Shown piece after piece: positions 52,407 to 59,734 of a stretch of DNA of 64,000 nucleotides. The stretch covers positions 62,001 through 126,000 of the forward strand of contig NZ_RHPJ01000003.1 in NCBI RefSeq assembly GCF_004786095.1, in the 5' to 3' direction. The position numbers were made by a program, and so were the translations under genes. Under the pieces are notes generated by a model, which was not told the origin of the DNA, searched no databases, and was given only the letters and a program-made list of their open reading frames with translations. Origin of the DNA: Serinibacter arcticus (GTDB taxonomy: Bacteria; Actinomycetota; Actinomycetes; Actinomycetales; Beutenbergiaceae). Each line of letters starts with the position of its first letter. Position 1 is the first letter of the stretch.

Positions 52407-53503
52407 GCACCGAGGACAGCAACCGCACGCTGGGTGAGCGGCGCCGCCGCCGACTCGAGGCCGCGCGTGCCGCCGAGACCGCGACGCCGACAACCGAGCC
52501 GACGACGGTGTCCGAGCCGTCCCCCTCCGACACCGCCGAGCTGACGGCCACCGGTCCGATCTCGGCGATCGACGGCGACGGCCCGCCCACCGCGGGCGGC
52601 ACCCCGTCGCGGCGTCAGCTGCGCGAGGCGCGCCAGCGCGAGGAGGAGGCCCGCCGGGCCGCTGCCGGGGCCACCGCCGACGCCGAGGACGCGGCGCCCG
52701 AGATCGAGCCCGCGCCCGCCGCCCCCGTCAGGGTCGCCCGCGCCGATCGCACGGCGTCCCTGCCACCGGTCGCCCCCGCGCGTCCCGAGGCGCCCGCCGC
52801 CCCCGTCGAGGATCAGGCCGGCCCGACGCCGTCGGGCCGCACCCCGAACCGTCGTTCCATGCGTGACCGCAGGGTCGAGGGCCCGGCCGGCCCCGCCGGC
52901 CGGGGCGAGCGCGTCCCGGCGCAGCGACCCGTGGTCCGCACGCCGGCCGCCGCGCAGGGCATCCGCCGCGTCGACGAGACCGGCGCGCTGACCGGGGTGA
53001 CGTCGACGCGCGCCACCGAGGACTCCCCGATCGAGGTCACGGGACCGATCGACTGGAGCTCCTCGCTCGAGGTCGCCTCCCCGGTCGAGCCCGAGCCCGC
53101 CGCCCCTGCGACGCCGACGGCGGCACCCGTGACACCCGAGCAGGTCGAGCCCGCACCGCCCGTCGTCCCGCCCCGCGCCTCGCTCGCGACGCCGCCCGCC
53201 GACGCCGTCACCCCCGCCCGCCGGTCCGTCCTGGCTGCCGGGCGCACCGCGCAGCCCGCGTGGGAGTCCGTGACCGGCGAGGGTCGCGGCGCCGCCGTGC
53301 CGCAGCCCGAGGAGTCCGAGGTGCCGGACGTGGAGGGCGTCTTCGACGTCGTCCCCGAGGAGCTCGAGGCCGAGGCGGCCGACGGCATCGACGTCGGGAG
53401 CGACGACGGCGCGCGGCCCCTGTGGGTGACGTGGGCCGGCTTCGTTCTCCTGGCGCTCGTCGGCGTGGGGATCGGTGTCGGCATCTACCTGGCCGTGACG
53501 TAG
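52403..53503 (+). CDS. Pro/Ala-rich disordered protein with one C-terminal membrane anchor
   Basis: A 366-residue protein with no recognised domain. Residues 1-335 are low-complexity (Pro, Ala, Glu, Thr, Arg), with repeated [17 protein letters not shown] type basic patches near 70-75 and 150-158. A single TM helix closes the protein (about 345-364), which predicts a tail-anchored protein with its long domain in the cytoplasm. It overlaps nadD by 4 nt. It could be an assembly scaffold, but that is a guess. Confidence 0.75.
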   Translation: MSTEDSNRTLGERRRRRLEAARAAETATPTTEPTTVSEPSPSDTAELTATGPISAIDGDGPPTAGGTPSRRQLREARQREEEARRAAAGATADAEDAAPEIEPAPAAPVRVARADRTASLPPVAPARPEAPAAPVEDQAGPTPSGRTPNRRSMRDRRVEGPAGPAGRGERVPAQRPVVRTPAAAQGIRRVDETGALTGVTSTRATEDSPIEVTGPIDWSSSLEVASPVEPEPAAPATPTAAPVTPEQVEPAPPVVPPRASLATPPADAVTPARRSVLAAGRTAQPAWESVTGEGRGAAVPQPEESEVPDVEGVFDVVPEELEAEAADGIDVGSDDGARPLWVTWAGFVLLALVGVGIGVGIYLAVT

Positions 53504-53536
53504 GTCGCAGCCACCGGGACCCGCGCGGCCAGCCCG

Positions 53537-53542
53537 TAGACT
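53537..53542 (+). promoter_or_regulatory. Promoter -10 of rsfS
   Basis: TAGACT lies about 38 nt upstream of GTG 53580, so this gene has a short leader with GGAG at 53570-53573. Confidence 0.5.
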
Positions 53543-53579
53543 CGGGACGATTCTGTCGTCCCCTTCCTTGGAGTACCGC

Positions 53580-53978
53580 GTGCCCGCAACTGCCAACGCC
53601 GTCGAGCTGACCATCGTGGCGGCGCTCGCCGCTGCGGAGAAGAAGGCCGAGGAGATCATCGCGCTGGACGTGTCCGAGCGCCTCGTCCTGACCGACGCCT
53701 TCCTGGTCGCCTCCGGCACCAGCGAGCGTCAGGTCTCCGGCATCGTCGACGGCATCGAGGACGCTCTGCACGCCCGAGGCGTCAAGGCGATCCGCAAGGA
53801 GGGCGTCTCGCAGGGCCGCTGGGTGCTGCTCGACTACGGCGACCTCATCGTCCACGTGCAGCACTCCGAGGACCGCGAGTTCTACGCCCTCGAGCGCCTG
53901 TGGCGCGACTGCCCGGTCATCGAGCTCCCCGCGGAGGTCCGCGAGGCCCCGGAGGACTCGCGCGACTCCCAGGACTGA
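53580..53978 (+). CDS. rsfS: Ribosomal silencing factor RsfS
   Basis: A 132-residue protein of the RsfS/Iojap family that binds L14 of the 50S subunit and blocks subunit joining. A-L-D-V-S-E-R-L-V-L-T-D-A-F-L-V-A-S-G-T (about 28-47) and the W-V-L-L-D-Y-G-D-L-I-V-H-V (about 81-93) core are typical. GTG 53580 has GGAG 6 nt upstream; an earlier TTG is less likely. The phosphatase gene follows 2 nt later. Confidence 0.96.
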   Translation: MPATANAVELTIVAALAAAEKKAEEIIALDVSERLVLTDAFLVASGTSERQVSGIVDGIEDALHARGVKAIRKEGVSQGRWVLLDYGDLIVHVQHSEDREFYALERLWRDCPVIELPAEVREAPEDSRDSQD

Positions 53979-53980
53979 GG

Positions 53981-54592
53981 GTGAGCGCCGGAACCCTCGT
54001 CCTGCTGCGGCACGGTCAGACCGACTACAACGTCGCGATGCGGCTGCAGGGGCAGACCGACATCCCCCTGAACGAGACGGGCCGCGAGCAGGCCCGCCGC
54101 GCCGCCGAGGTGCTGGCCGGGATCGCCCCCGACGCCGTCGTGGCCTCCGACCTCTCGCGCGCGGCTGACACGGCGCGCGCCGTCGCCGGCCCGCTCGGCC
54201 TGGACGTCGTCACCGATCCGCGGCTGCGCGAGCGCGACTTCGGGCTGTGGGAGGGCCTGCACGGTGACGTGATCGCCGAGCGGTGGCCGCAGGACTACGC
54301 CGTCTGGCGCGGGGGAGGCCACCCCGAGAGCGTCGGCGCCGAGCGCCGCGGCCACGTCGGGGTGCGGTTCGCCGACGGCGTCGCCGACGCCGCGTCGCGG
54401 CTCGAGACGAGCCAGACGCTTCTGGTCGTCGCCCACGGTGCGTGCATCACGTCCGGCATCACGGCCCTGCTGGGGCTCGACGCCGACACCTGGAGCGGGC
54501 TGAGCGGACTGGGCAACTGCCACTGGTCCGTGCTGCAGGCCTCCGAGCGTGAACCGCGCTGGCGGCTGACGTCGCACAACGTCGCGGCCTGA
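53981..54592 (+). CDS. Histidine phosphatase family protein (GpgP-like position)
   Basis: A 203-residue phosphoglycerate-mutase-fold protein with the catalytic L-L-R-H-G-Q-T-D-Y-N (about 7-16), the E-R-D-F-G-L-W-E-G acid segment (about 82-90) and the second catalytic His in V-A-H-G-A-C-I. In mycobacteria the gene after nadD and rsfS encodes glucosyl-3-phosphoglycerate phosphatase (GpgP); the same neighbourhood here makes that a reasonable guess, but not proof. The GTG start at 53981 lies 2 nt after rsfS. Confidence 0.85.
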   Translation: MSAGTLVLLRHGQTDYNVAMRLQGQTDIPLNETGREQARRAAEVLAGIAPDAVVASDLSRAADTARAVAGPLGLDVVTDPRLRERDFGLWEGLHGDVIAERWPQDYAVWRGGGHPESVGAERRGHVGVRFADGVADAASRLETSQTLLVVAHGACITSGITALLGLDADTWSGLSGLGNCHWSVLQASEREPRWRLTSHNVAA

Positions 54593-54637
54593 GCCTCCTC
54601 GCAGAACGAGGCCCGGGAACGGCGTGATTCCGCCGAT

Positions 54638-54667
54638 TTGGTCGAATCGCCCGGCGCTGCGTAAGAT
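54638..54667 (+). promoter_or_regulatory. Promoter of tRNA-Ala
   Basis: TTGGTC (54638-54643) and TAAGAT (54662-54667) are separated by 18 nt, about 38 nt before the tRNA. Confidence 0.6.
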
Positions 54668-54705
54668 AGTCAAGCCCTGCGGGGCACGGGCTGGGAGACC
54701 AGCAC

Positions 54706-54778
54706 GGGGCATTGGCGCAGTTGGTAGCGCGCTTCCATGGCATGGAAGAGGTCAGGGGTTCGAATCCCCTATGCTCCA
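54706..54778 (+). tRNA. tRNA-Ala (anticodon GGC)
   Basis: Cloverleaf of 73 nt. The acceptor GGGGCAT pairs with ATGCTCC with one G-T wobble; D-arm GCGC...GCGC; anticodon stem CTTCC/GGAAG with loop ATGGCAT and anticodon GGC at 54739-54741; TPsiC arm AGGGGTTCGAATCCCCT. The CCA end is not encoded. A hairpin terminator follows. Confidence 0.96.
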
Positions 54779-54790
54779 CAGAAATCGACT

Positions 54791-54820
54791 GGAAGGCCGT
54801 CCCTCGCGGGGCGGCCTTCC
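54791..54820. terminator. Hairpin terminator after tRNA-Ala
   Basis: GGAAGGCCG-T-CCC and GGG-G-CGGCCTTCC around a TCGC loop. It can also end the convergent ArsR transcript. Confidence 0.75.
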
Positions 54821-54853
54821 GGCGTTCTCAGGCGAATGCACGCGGACAGCGCC

Positions 54854-55198
54854 CTACCGGGCCGCGGACGCCCCGCCGTCGCTCCGCGCCCGGCGCTCGG
54901 CCTCGATCACCGAGCTCACCAGTCCCGGGAAGCGCGCCTCGACGTCGTCGGTCCGCAGCGCGTTCAGGATGGCCGTGCCCTCGTAGCGCTGCGTGATCAG
55001 GCCGGCCTCGCGCAGCACCCGGAAGTGGTGGGTCGAGGTGGACTTGCTCACCGGGAGCTCGAACGCGATGCACGCCTGGTCGTCGTGGCCGCGCGCGAGC
55101 TGCGCCAGGATCGTTCGCCTGACGGGGTCCGCCAGGGCTGCGAGCACCGCGTCGAGCGAGACGTCGGCCGCAGCGGGGTGTGTCAGCTCACGTGCCAT
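54854..55198 (-). CDS. ArsR family transcriptional regulator
   Basis: A 114-residue winged-helix repressor: A-L-A-D-P-V-R-R-T-I-L-A-Q-L (about 21-34), then K-S-T-S-T-H-H-F-R-V-L-R-E-A-G-L-I (about 52-68) as the recognition helix and wing. It has one Cys (C43) and no classic metal-binding CxC, so it is probably not an arsenic sensor; related proteins beside oxidoreductases respond to quinones or other electrophiles. It is divergent from the OYE gene, with a palindrome between them. ATG 55198 is set by a leaderless-type -10 (TAGGCT, plus-strand 55205-55210) 6 nt upstream. Confidence 0.88.
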   Translation of the reverse strand: MARELTHPAAADVSLDAVLAALADPVRRTILAQLARGHDDQACIAFELPVSKSTSTHHFRVLREAGLITQRYEGTAILNALRTDDVEARFPGLVSSVIEAERRARSDGGASAAR

Positions 55199-55204
55199 CT
55201 CGCC

Positions 55205-55250
55205 AGCCTAGCGTTGTACGATCGGCACCGTTGTACGACGCACGTCGTAC
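55205..55250. promoter_or_regulatory. Divergent promoters and ArsR operator
   Basis: Minus-strand TAGGCT (55205-55210) drives the regulator. A plus-strand -10, TACGAT (55217-55222), could drive the oxidoreductase gene. GTACGACG-CA-CGTCGTAC (55233-55250) is a perfect 8+8 palindrome at the expected oxidoreductase transcription start, and a GTTGTACGA half-site is repeated at 55213-55221. Binding of the ArsR protein would block both genes. Confidence 0.7.
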
Positions 55251-55275
55251 GAGCCTCGACCCCAGGAGCCCCGCC

Positions 55276-56385
55276 GTGCCCTCCCTGTTCGACCCGATCC
55301 AGCTGCGCGACCTCGAGATCGACAACCGCGTCTGGATGTCGCCGATGTGCACGTACTCGGCCGACCCAAGCGCCGAGCTCGCCGGCCGCCCCACCGACTT
55401 CCACGTCGCGCACTACGCAGCGCGGGCGGCCGGGGGAGTCGGGCTCGCCATCGTCGAGGCGACGGCGGTCGTGCCCGAGGGACGCATCACGCCATACGAC
55501 CTCGGGCTGTGGAGCGAGGACCGGGTGGCCGACTTCGCCCGCGTCGCTGCGGCGCTGAGGGCGAGCGGCGCCGTCCCCGGCATCCAGATCGCGCACGCCG
55601 GTCGCAAGGCCTCCACCGACCGCCCGTGGGCGGGCGGCGGACCGGTCGCCACGACCGGCGAGAACGGCGAGGAGACGCACGGGTGGACGCCCGTCGGCCC
55701 CAGCGCCGCGGCGTTCCCCGGCCTGAAGGACCCCAGCGAGCTGAGCGCGGACGACATCGCGGGCGTGGTGGAGGCGTTCGCCGCGACGGCGCGCCGCGCG
55801 GACGAGGCGGGCTTCGACGTCGTGGAGATCCACGCCGCGCACGGCTACCTGCTGCACTCCTTCCTGTCCCCGCTGTCCAACCACCGCACCGACTCCTACG
55901 GCGGCAGCCTCGAGAACCGGGCGCGTCTGACGCTCGAGGTCGTCGACGCCGTGCGCGCCGTCTGGCCGGTCGGCAAGCCGGTCCTGCTGCGTGTGTCCAC
56001 GACCGACTGGGTCGAGGAGAACGACGGCGACGACCGCGACTCGTGGACCGTGGCGCAGACCGTGCAGCTCGCCCGCTGGGCAGCGCAGCGCGGCGTCGAC
56101 CTCGTGGACGCGTCCTCCGGTGGCAACGACGTCGTGGACATCCCGCGCACGCCGGACTACCAGGTCAGCCGAGCCGCCGTCGTGCGCGCGGAGTCGGGCG
56201 TCCCGGTCGGCGCCGTGGGCCGGGTGGACACGCCCGAGCGGGCGCAGGAGCTGGTGCGCAGCGGTCAGGCCGACGCCGTGCTGCTGGGCCGCCCGCTGCT
56301 GCGTGACCCGTCCTGGGCGAACGACGCCGCGCTCGAGCTCGGCGCGAGCCCGCGGTTCCTCGAGCAGTACGCCTACGTGCTCTGA
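55276..56385 (+). CDS. NADH:flavin oxidoreductase, old yellow enzyme family (YqjM-like)
   Basis: A 369-residue FMN-binding TIM barrel reducing activated C=C bonds of enones and similar electrophiles with NAD(P)H. C25 in M-S-P-M-C-T-Y-S matches the redox-tuning Cys of YqjM; H-A-A-H-G-Y-L-L-H-S-F (about 181-191) and the L-S-P-L-S-N-H-R-T-D-S-Y-G-G-S segment follow. GTG 55276 with CAGGAG 7 nt upstream is chosen; an upstream extension would cross the operator. Probably induced by electrophiles through the ArsR protein. Confidence 0.93.
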   Translation: MPSLFDPIQLRDLEIDNRVWMSPMCTYSADPSAELAGRPTDFHVAHYAARAAGGVGLAIVEATAVVPEGRITPYDLGLWSEDRVADFARVAAALRASGAVPGIQIAHAGRKASTDRPWAGGGPVATTGENGEETHGWTPVGPSAAAFPGLKDPSELSADDIAGVVEAFAATARRADEAGFDVVEIHAAHGYLLHSFLSPLSNHRTDSYGGSLENRARLTLEVVDAVRAVWPVGKPVLLRVSTTDWVEENDGDDRDSWTVAQTVQLARWAAQRGVDLVDASSGGNDVVDIPRTPDYQVSRAAVVRAESGVPVGAVGRVDTPERAQELVRSGQADAVLLGRPLLRDPSWANDAALELGASPRFLEQYAYVL

Positions 56386-56394
56386 GCGGTACGG

Positions 56395-56592
56395 CTACCG
56401 CTTCGTGACGACGTAGGAGGACCCGTCGGGGCGCTGGACGCGCTCGAGCGTCTCGTGCAGCTGCGTCTCGCGGGCCTCGTCCGCCTCGGTCACCGGGGTG
56501 ACGGCGTCGTGCGGGCGCAGCTGCGCCGGACCGAAGATCCGCAGCGCGAACCGGTAGGTCCCGCTCTCACCGTTCCATCGTCGCTTGGCCAC
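56395..56592 (-). CDS. Small hypothetical protein (65 aa)
   Basis: A short, charged, soluble protein starting A-K-R-R-W-N-G-E-S-G with a conserved-looking R-F-A-L-R-I-F-G-P-A-Q-L segment. Not recognised. It is accepted because TAGAGT on the minus strand (56599-56604) lies exactly 6 nt before the GTG, the same leaderless arrangement as in many genes of this window, and the codon pattern fits. Function unknown. Confidence 0.65.
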   Translation of the reverse strand: MAKRRWNGESGTYRFALRIFGPAQLRPHDAVTPVTEADEARETQLHETLERVQRPDGSSYVVTKR

Positions 56593-56629
56593 GGTGCGAC
56601 TCTAGGCGGTCGGTCGGCCCGAGGGTCGC

Positions 56630-56655
56630 GCGCTGCCGGAACGTTCCGGCAGCGC
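56630..56655. repeat. Perfect 26-bp palindrome (candidate operator)
   Basis: Two 13-nt arms (GCGCTGCCGGAAC and its complement) meet without a spacer around AACGTT. It lies between the divergent 65-aa gene and the WXG100-like gene, upstream of both promoters. A loop-free perfect palindrome suggests a dimeric repressor site more than a terminator. Confidence 0.65.
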
Positions 56656-56696
56656 CGGTCTGGCGCACCGCGACACCGGGGGCGCACGATCCCTGC

Positions 56697-57632
56697 ATGA
56701 CGACCTTCAGCGGTGCCGACGTCCAACTCCTGAGCGACCTCGCCGAGGCGATGCTCGGCGGTGCCGGACAGATCGGCGACGTCCGCACCCGGCTCGACCG
56801 CGCGGTCCCGGCACTCGCGTGGAGCGGGCGCGACCAGCAGCGGTTCGCGCAGGAGTGGTCGACGACGTTCGGGCCCGCCCTCCTCACCGTGACCGGTGCC
56901 CTGGAGACGGCCGCGCAGGAGGCGCGGTCGAACGCGCAGGACCAGGAGCGAGCGTCGTCGGGCGGTCCGGGGGCGGCAGCCGCAGCGGCGGCCGGTGCCG
57001 GCGCGACCGCAGCACCCGGCACCGCAGCACCCGCCGCCCCCCAGGACCGTTACGGCCACCCGACCGGGGACCTCTCGGCCCGCTACGAGTCGCGCGGCGA
57101 CGTCGCGACAGTCTCGACGGGCGTCGGGGACCCCGGCGGCGTCTCCTACGGCACCTACCAGCTCGCGACGACCAGGGGCGTGCCGCAGGAGTTCGTCACG
57201 TGGGCCCGCGAGCACTACCCGGCCGCGCACGACCGGCTGACCGGCCTCACGCCGGGCACCCCGGCGTTCGGGACCGCGTGGCGCGAGCTCGCCACGGCCG
57301 ATGCCGCCGGCTTCGGTCAGGCGCAGCACGAGTTCATCACCGAGCACCACTTCCGGCCCGGCGTCGACCGGATCACGAGCCGGGTGCCCGGGTTCACGCT
57401 GGAGGGGCGTGACCCCGTGGTCGCCGACGTCGTGTGGTCCTCCTCGGTGCAGCACGGTCCCGCCGGCGCCGGGCGGATCTTCGCCGAGGGGACGGCCGGG
57501 CGCGACGTCGCCACGATGAGCGACGCCGACCTCGTCCGGGCCGTCTACGCCGAGCGCGAGCGGCGCTTCCCCCGCCTCGCCCCGCGCTTCCGCGCCGAGC
57601 AGGCCGACGCGCTGCACGGCCTGGGGGACTAG
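56697..57632 (+). CDS. WXG100-like domain fused to a VgrG-related/lysozyme-like hydrolase domain
   Basis: A 311-residue protein. Residues 1-85 look like a WXG100/ESAT-6-type helical hairpin (W-S-G-R-D near 42-46, helices either side). An Ala/Gly/Pro linker (about 88-115) leads to a C-terminal domain beginning Y-E-S-R-G-D and D-P-G-G-V-S-Y-G-T-Y-Q (about 142-152), with S-S-S-V-Q-H-G later. This resembles the VgrG-related/chitosanase-like peptidoglycan hydrolases, from memory. It has no signal peptide, so export through a type VII (ESX) route is possible. Start: ATG 6 nt after CACGAT. Confidence 0.75.
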   Translation: MTTFSGADVQLLSDLAEAMLGGAGQIGDVRTRLDRAVPALAWSGRDQQRFAQEWSTTFGPALLTVTGALETAAQEARSNAQDQERASSGGPGAAAAAAAGAGATAAPGTAAPAAPQDRYGHPTGDLSARYESRGDVATVSTGVGDPGGVSYGTYQLATTRGVPQEFVTWAREHYPAAHDRLTGLTPGTPAFGTAWRELATADAAGFGQAQHEFITEHHFRPGVDRITSRVPGFTLEGRDPVVADVVWSSSVQHGPAGAGRIFAEGTAGRDVATMSDADLVRAVYAERERRFPRLAPRFRAEQADALHGLGD

Positions 57633-57657
57633 CGGGACCGGTGACCGGCGCGCGGCC

Positions 57658-59619
57658 TCACGCGCCCGTCGCGGCGAACGTGAGCACGTCGGCGATGATC
57701 GGACCCGCCGTCGCCGTCCCGTAGTCACCCACCTCCACCAGCACGGCGACGGCCAGATCGCCCTGGAACGCGATCATCCACGCGTGGGTCTGGGGCGGGT
57801 CCTCCGTCCCGAACTGCGCCGTCCCGGACTTCGCCCCGACGGGGTCGCCGGGCACGGACTGCAGGAAGGTGGACGAGCCGGTCCGGACGACGCCGAACAT
57901 CAGCTCCTGCAGCGTCTGCGCCTCCTCGGTGGTGAGGGGAACGGCCGGCGCCACGGGCACCGGCGGCTCGGCGACCTCCACGAGCGTGGGGACCACGGTC
58001 CGCCCGGCGGCCACCGACGCCGCGACGCCCGCCATCGCGAGCGGGGAGGCGAGCACCTCGCCCTGCCCGATGAGGTCGGCCGCGTGGGTGGTGCCCGTGG
58101 CGTCCGTCGGCACGGTGCCCGAGAAGTAGGGGAAGGTCCACGCCTCGCCCTCGGGCAGGGCAGCGCCGATCCCGAGGCTGGCGGCGGCGTCGGCGACGTC
58201 CGCCGACGTGATGCTGGCGCTCTGCGCGATCAGGGCCGTGTTGCACGACTGGGCGATGGCCTCGCGCAGCGGGATCGTTCCGACCGACGTCTCCGGGTAG
58301 CCGGGGAAGTTCTGGAACTCGCGGCCGTCGACGGTCACGGTGGGCGTGCACTCGACCGGTGAGTCGGGGGTCAGCCCCGAGCGGATCAACGCGAGCGCGG
58401 TGGCGACCTTGAACGTCGAGCCCGGCGCGTACTGGCCCACGGTGGCGGTGCTCAGACCGGAGCTGCCCGGACCGCTCGCGGCCGCGAGCACGGCACCGGT
58501 CGACGGCTGGATCGCGACGACGGCGCTCGCCGAGGTCACGTCGGCGAGCCGCTGCTCGGCGTAGATCTGGAGGTCCACGTCGAGCGTGGTGCTCAGGTCA
58601 GCACCCTCGACGGCGTCGCTCCCGCCCAGGAGGACGTCGCCCGCCGGGTCGGTCAGCACGATCTGGGTCGCGGGCGTCCCGCGCAGGTCCGCGTCGTAGG
58701 TGCGCTGCAGGCCCGAGGTCCCGACGACGTCGCCCGCCACGACCTGCCCCTGCGAGGCGTCGACGATCTCAGCGGTCGCCTCGCCGACGCCGCCGAGGAT
58801 GGCGCGCGCGAAGGTCGACGTGGGTGCGAGAGGAATCGTGTCCTCCTGGAGCAGGACACCCTCCATCGCGCGCAGCGCCTGCGTGTCGTAGCTCCCCTCG
58901 TCGCCCTGACGGATCGTGAGAGCCACGGGGAAGGCGGCGGCGCCGGCGCCCAGCACGCGCTGCACGTAGCCGGCCTGGTCGTCGAGCTCGAGGGCCGCGG
59001 CGAGCGCCTCCGCGGCGGGCTGCCACCGGTCCTCGGTCAGGTTGGCCTTGTCTATCCCGACGCGGAAGACGGGCCGGTCGATGACGATCGGCGCGCCGTC
59101 GCGACCGTTCACGTCACCGCGCGCCGCCTGGGTGCGCCGCACGGTGACGACCGACTCCGCCGTCGCCTCGGGGTGGACGAGCGTCGGGCTCCACACGGTG
59201 GTCCACGCGGCCGGGTCCTCGCCGTCGCCGTCGGGATCGGTGAGCGTCAGCGTCGCGGACGTCGTCGTCTCGAGCGGGTCCACGCCCTCGCCCAGGTCGA
59301 TCGACCACGTCAGCTCGACGGTCCGCACCTCCGGCGCGTCCTCGCCGTCGCCGTCATCCTCGGCCGGCTCCACCACGGTCGCCGTCACCTCGCGCGGGAA
59401 CGCGGCGAGATCCCCGAGGATCGAGGCGAGCTGCTCGTCCGCGACGTCGGGCGCGTCGAGCGGGGCGGCGTCGAACGTGCCGTCCTCGAGGTCGGTCGCC
59501 AGCGCGTCGGCCGCGGGCCGAGGATCGGGGTCCTCGGGCTCCGGGGTGCACCCGACCAGGGTGACCGCGAGGGCGAGGGCGAGCGTGAATGAGGTGGTGA
59601 GGCGTCGTCCGTGGCGCAT
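57658..59619 (-). CDS. Penicillin-binding transpeptidase lipoprotein (MecA_N/class B PBP-like)
   Basis: A 653-residue exported transpeptidase that crosslinks peptidoglycan. Signal peptide with lipobox L-V-G-C and lipidated C24; an acidic NTF2-like region (about 30-200); a dimerisation domain; then the transpeptidase with S401-T-F-K404 (SxxK), S458-C-N460 (SxN) and K597-S-G-T600. All catalytic motifs are intact. A lipid anchor in place of the usual N-terminal TM is typical of some actinobacterial PBPs. ATG 59619 is supported by a leaderless-type -10. Confidence 0.92.
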   Translation of the reverse strand: MRHGRRLTTSFTLALALAVTLVGCTPEPEDPDPRPAADALATDLEDGTFDAAPLDAPDVADEQLASILGDLAAFPREVTATVVEPAEDDGDGEDAPEVRTVELTWSIDLGEGVDPLETTTSATLTLTDPDGDGEDPAAWTTVWSPTLVHPEATAESVVTVRRTQAARGDVNGRDGAPIVIDRPVFRVGIDKANLTEDRWQPAAEALAAALELDDQAGYVQRVLGAGAAAFPVALTIRQGDEGSYDTQALRAMEGVLLQEDTIPLAPTSTFARAILGGVGEATAEIVDASQGQVVAGDVVGTSGLQRTYDADLRGTPATQIVLTDPAGDVLLGGSDAVEGADLSTTLDVDLQIYAEQRLADVTSASAVVAIQPSTGAVLAAASGPGSSGLSTATVGQYAPGSTFKVATALALIRSGLTPDSPVECTPTVTVDGREFQNFPGYPETSVGTIPLREAIAQSCNTALIAQSASITSADVADAAASLGIGAALPEGEAWTFPYFSGTVPTDATGTTHAADLIGQGEVLASPLAMAGVAASVAAGRTVVPTLVEVAEPPVPVAPAVPLTTEEAQTLQELMFGVVRTGSSTFLQSVPGDPVGAKSGTAQFGTEDPPQTHAWMIAFQGDLAVAVLVEVGDYGTATAGPIIADVLTFAATGA

Positions 59620-59625
59620 GGGCCA

Positions 59626-59631
59626 ACCCTA
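59626..59631 (-). promoter_or_regulatory. Leaderless-type promoter -10 of the PBP gene
   Basis: TAGGGT on the minus strand lies 6 nt before ATG 59619. Confidence 0.6.
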
Positions 59632-59722
59632 GGCAGACGCACCGACACGGGAGGTCCCTCCCGGCCGGGGGGCGGGCGACCTTCACCCGATCGGCACAGT
59701 GCCGTTCCGGGACGGGCGGTCG

Positions 59723-59728
59723 TAGGCT
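59723..59728 (+). promoter_or_regulatory. Leaderless-type promoter -10 of the alcohol dehydrogenase gene
   Basis: TAGGCT lies 6 nt before ATG 59735. Confidence 0.6.
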
Positions 59729-59734
59729 CGAACC

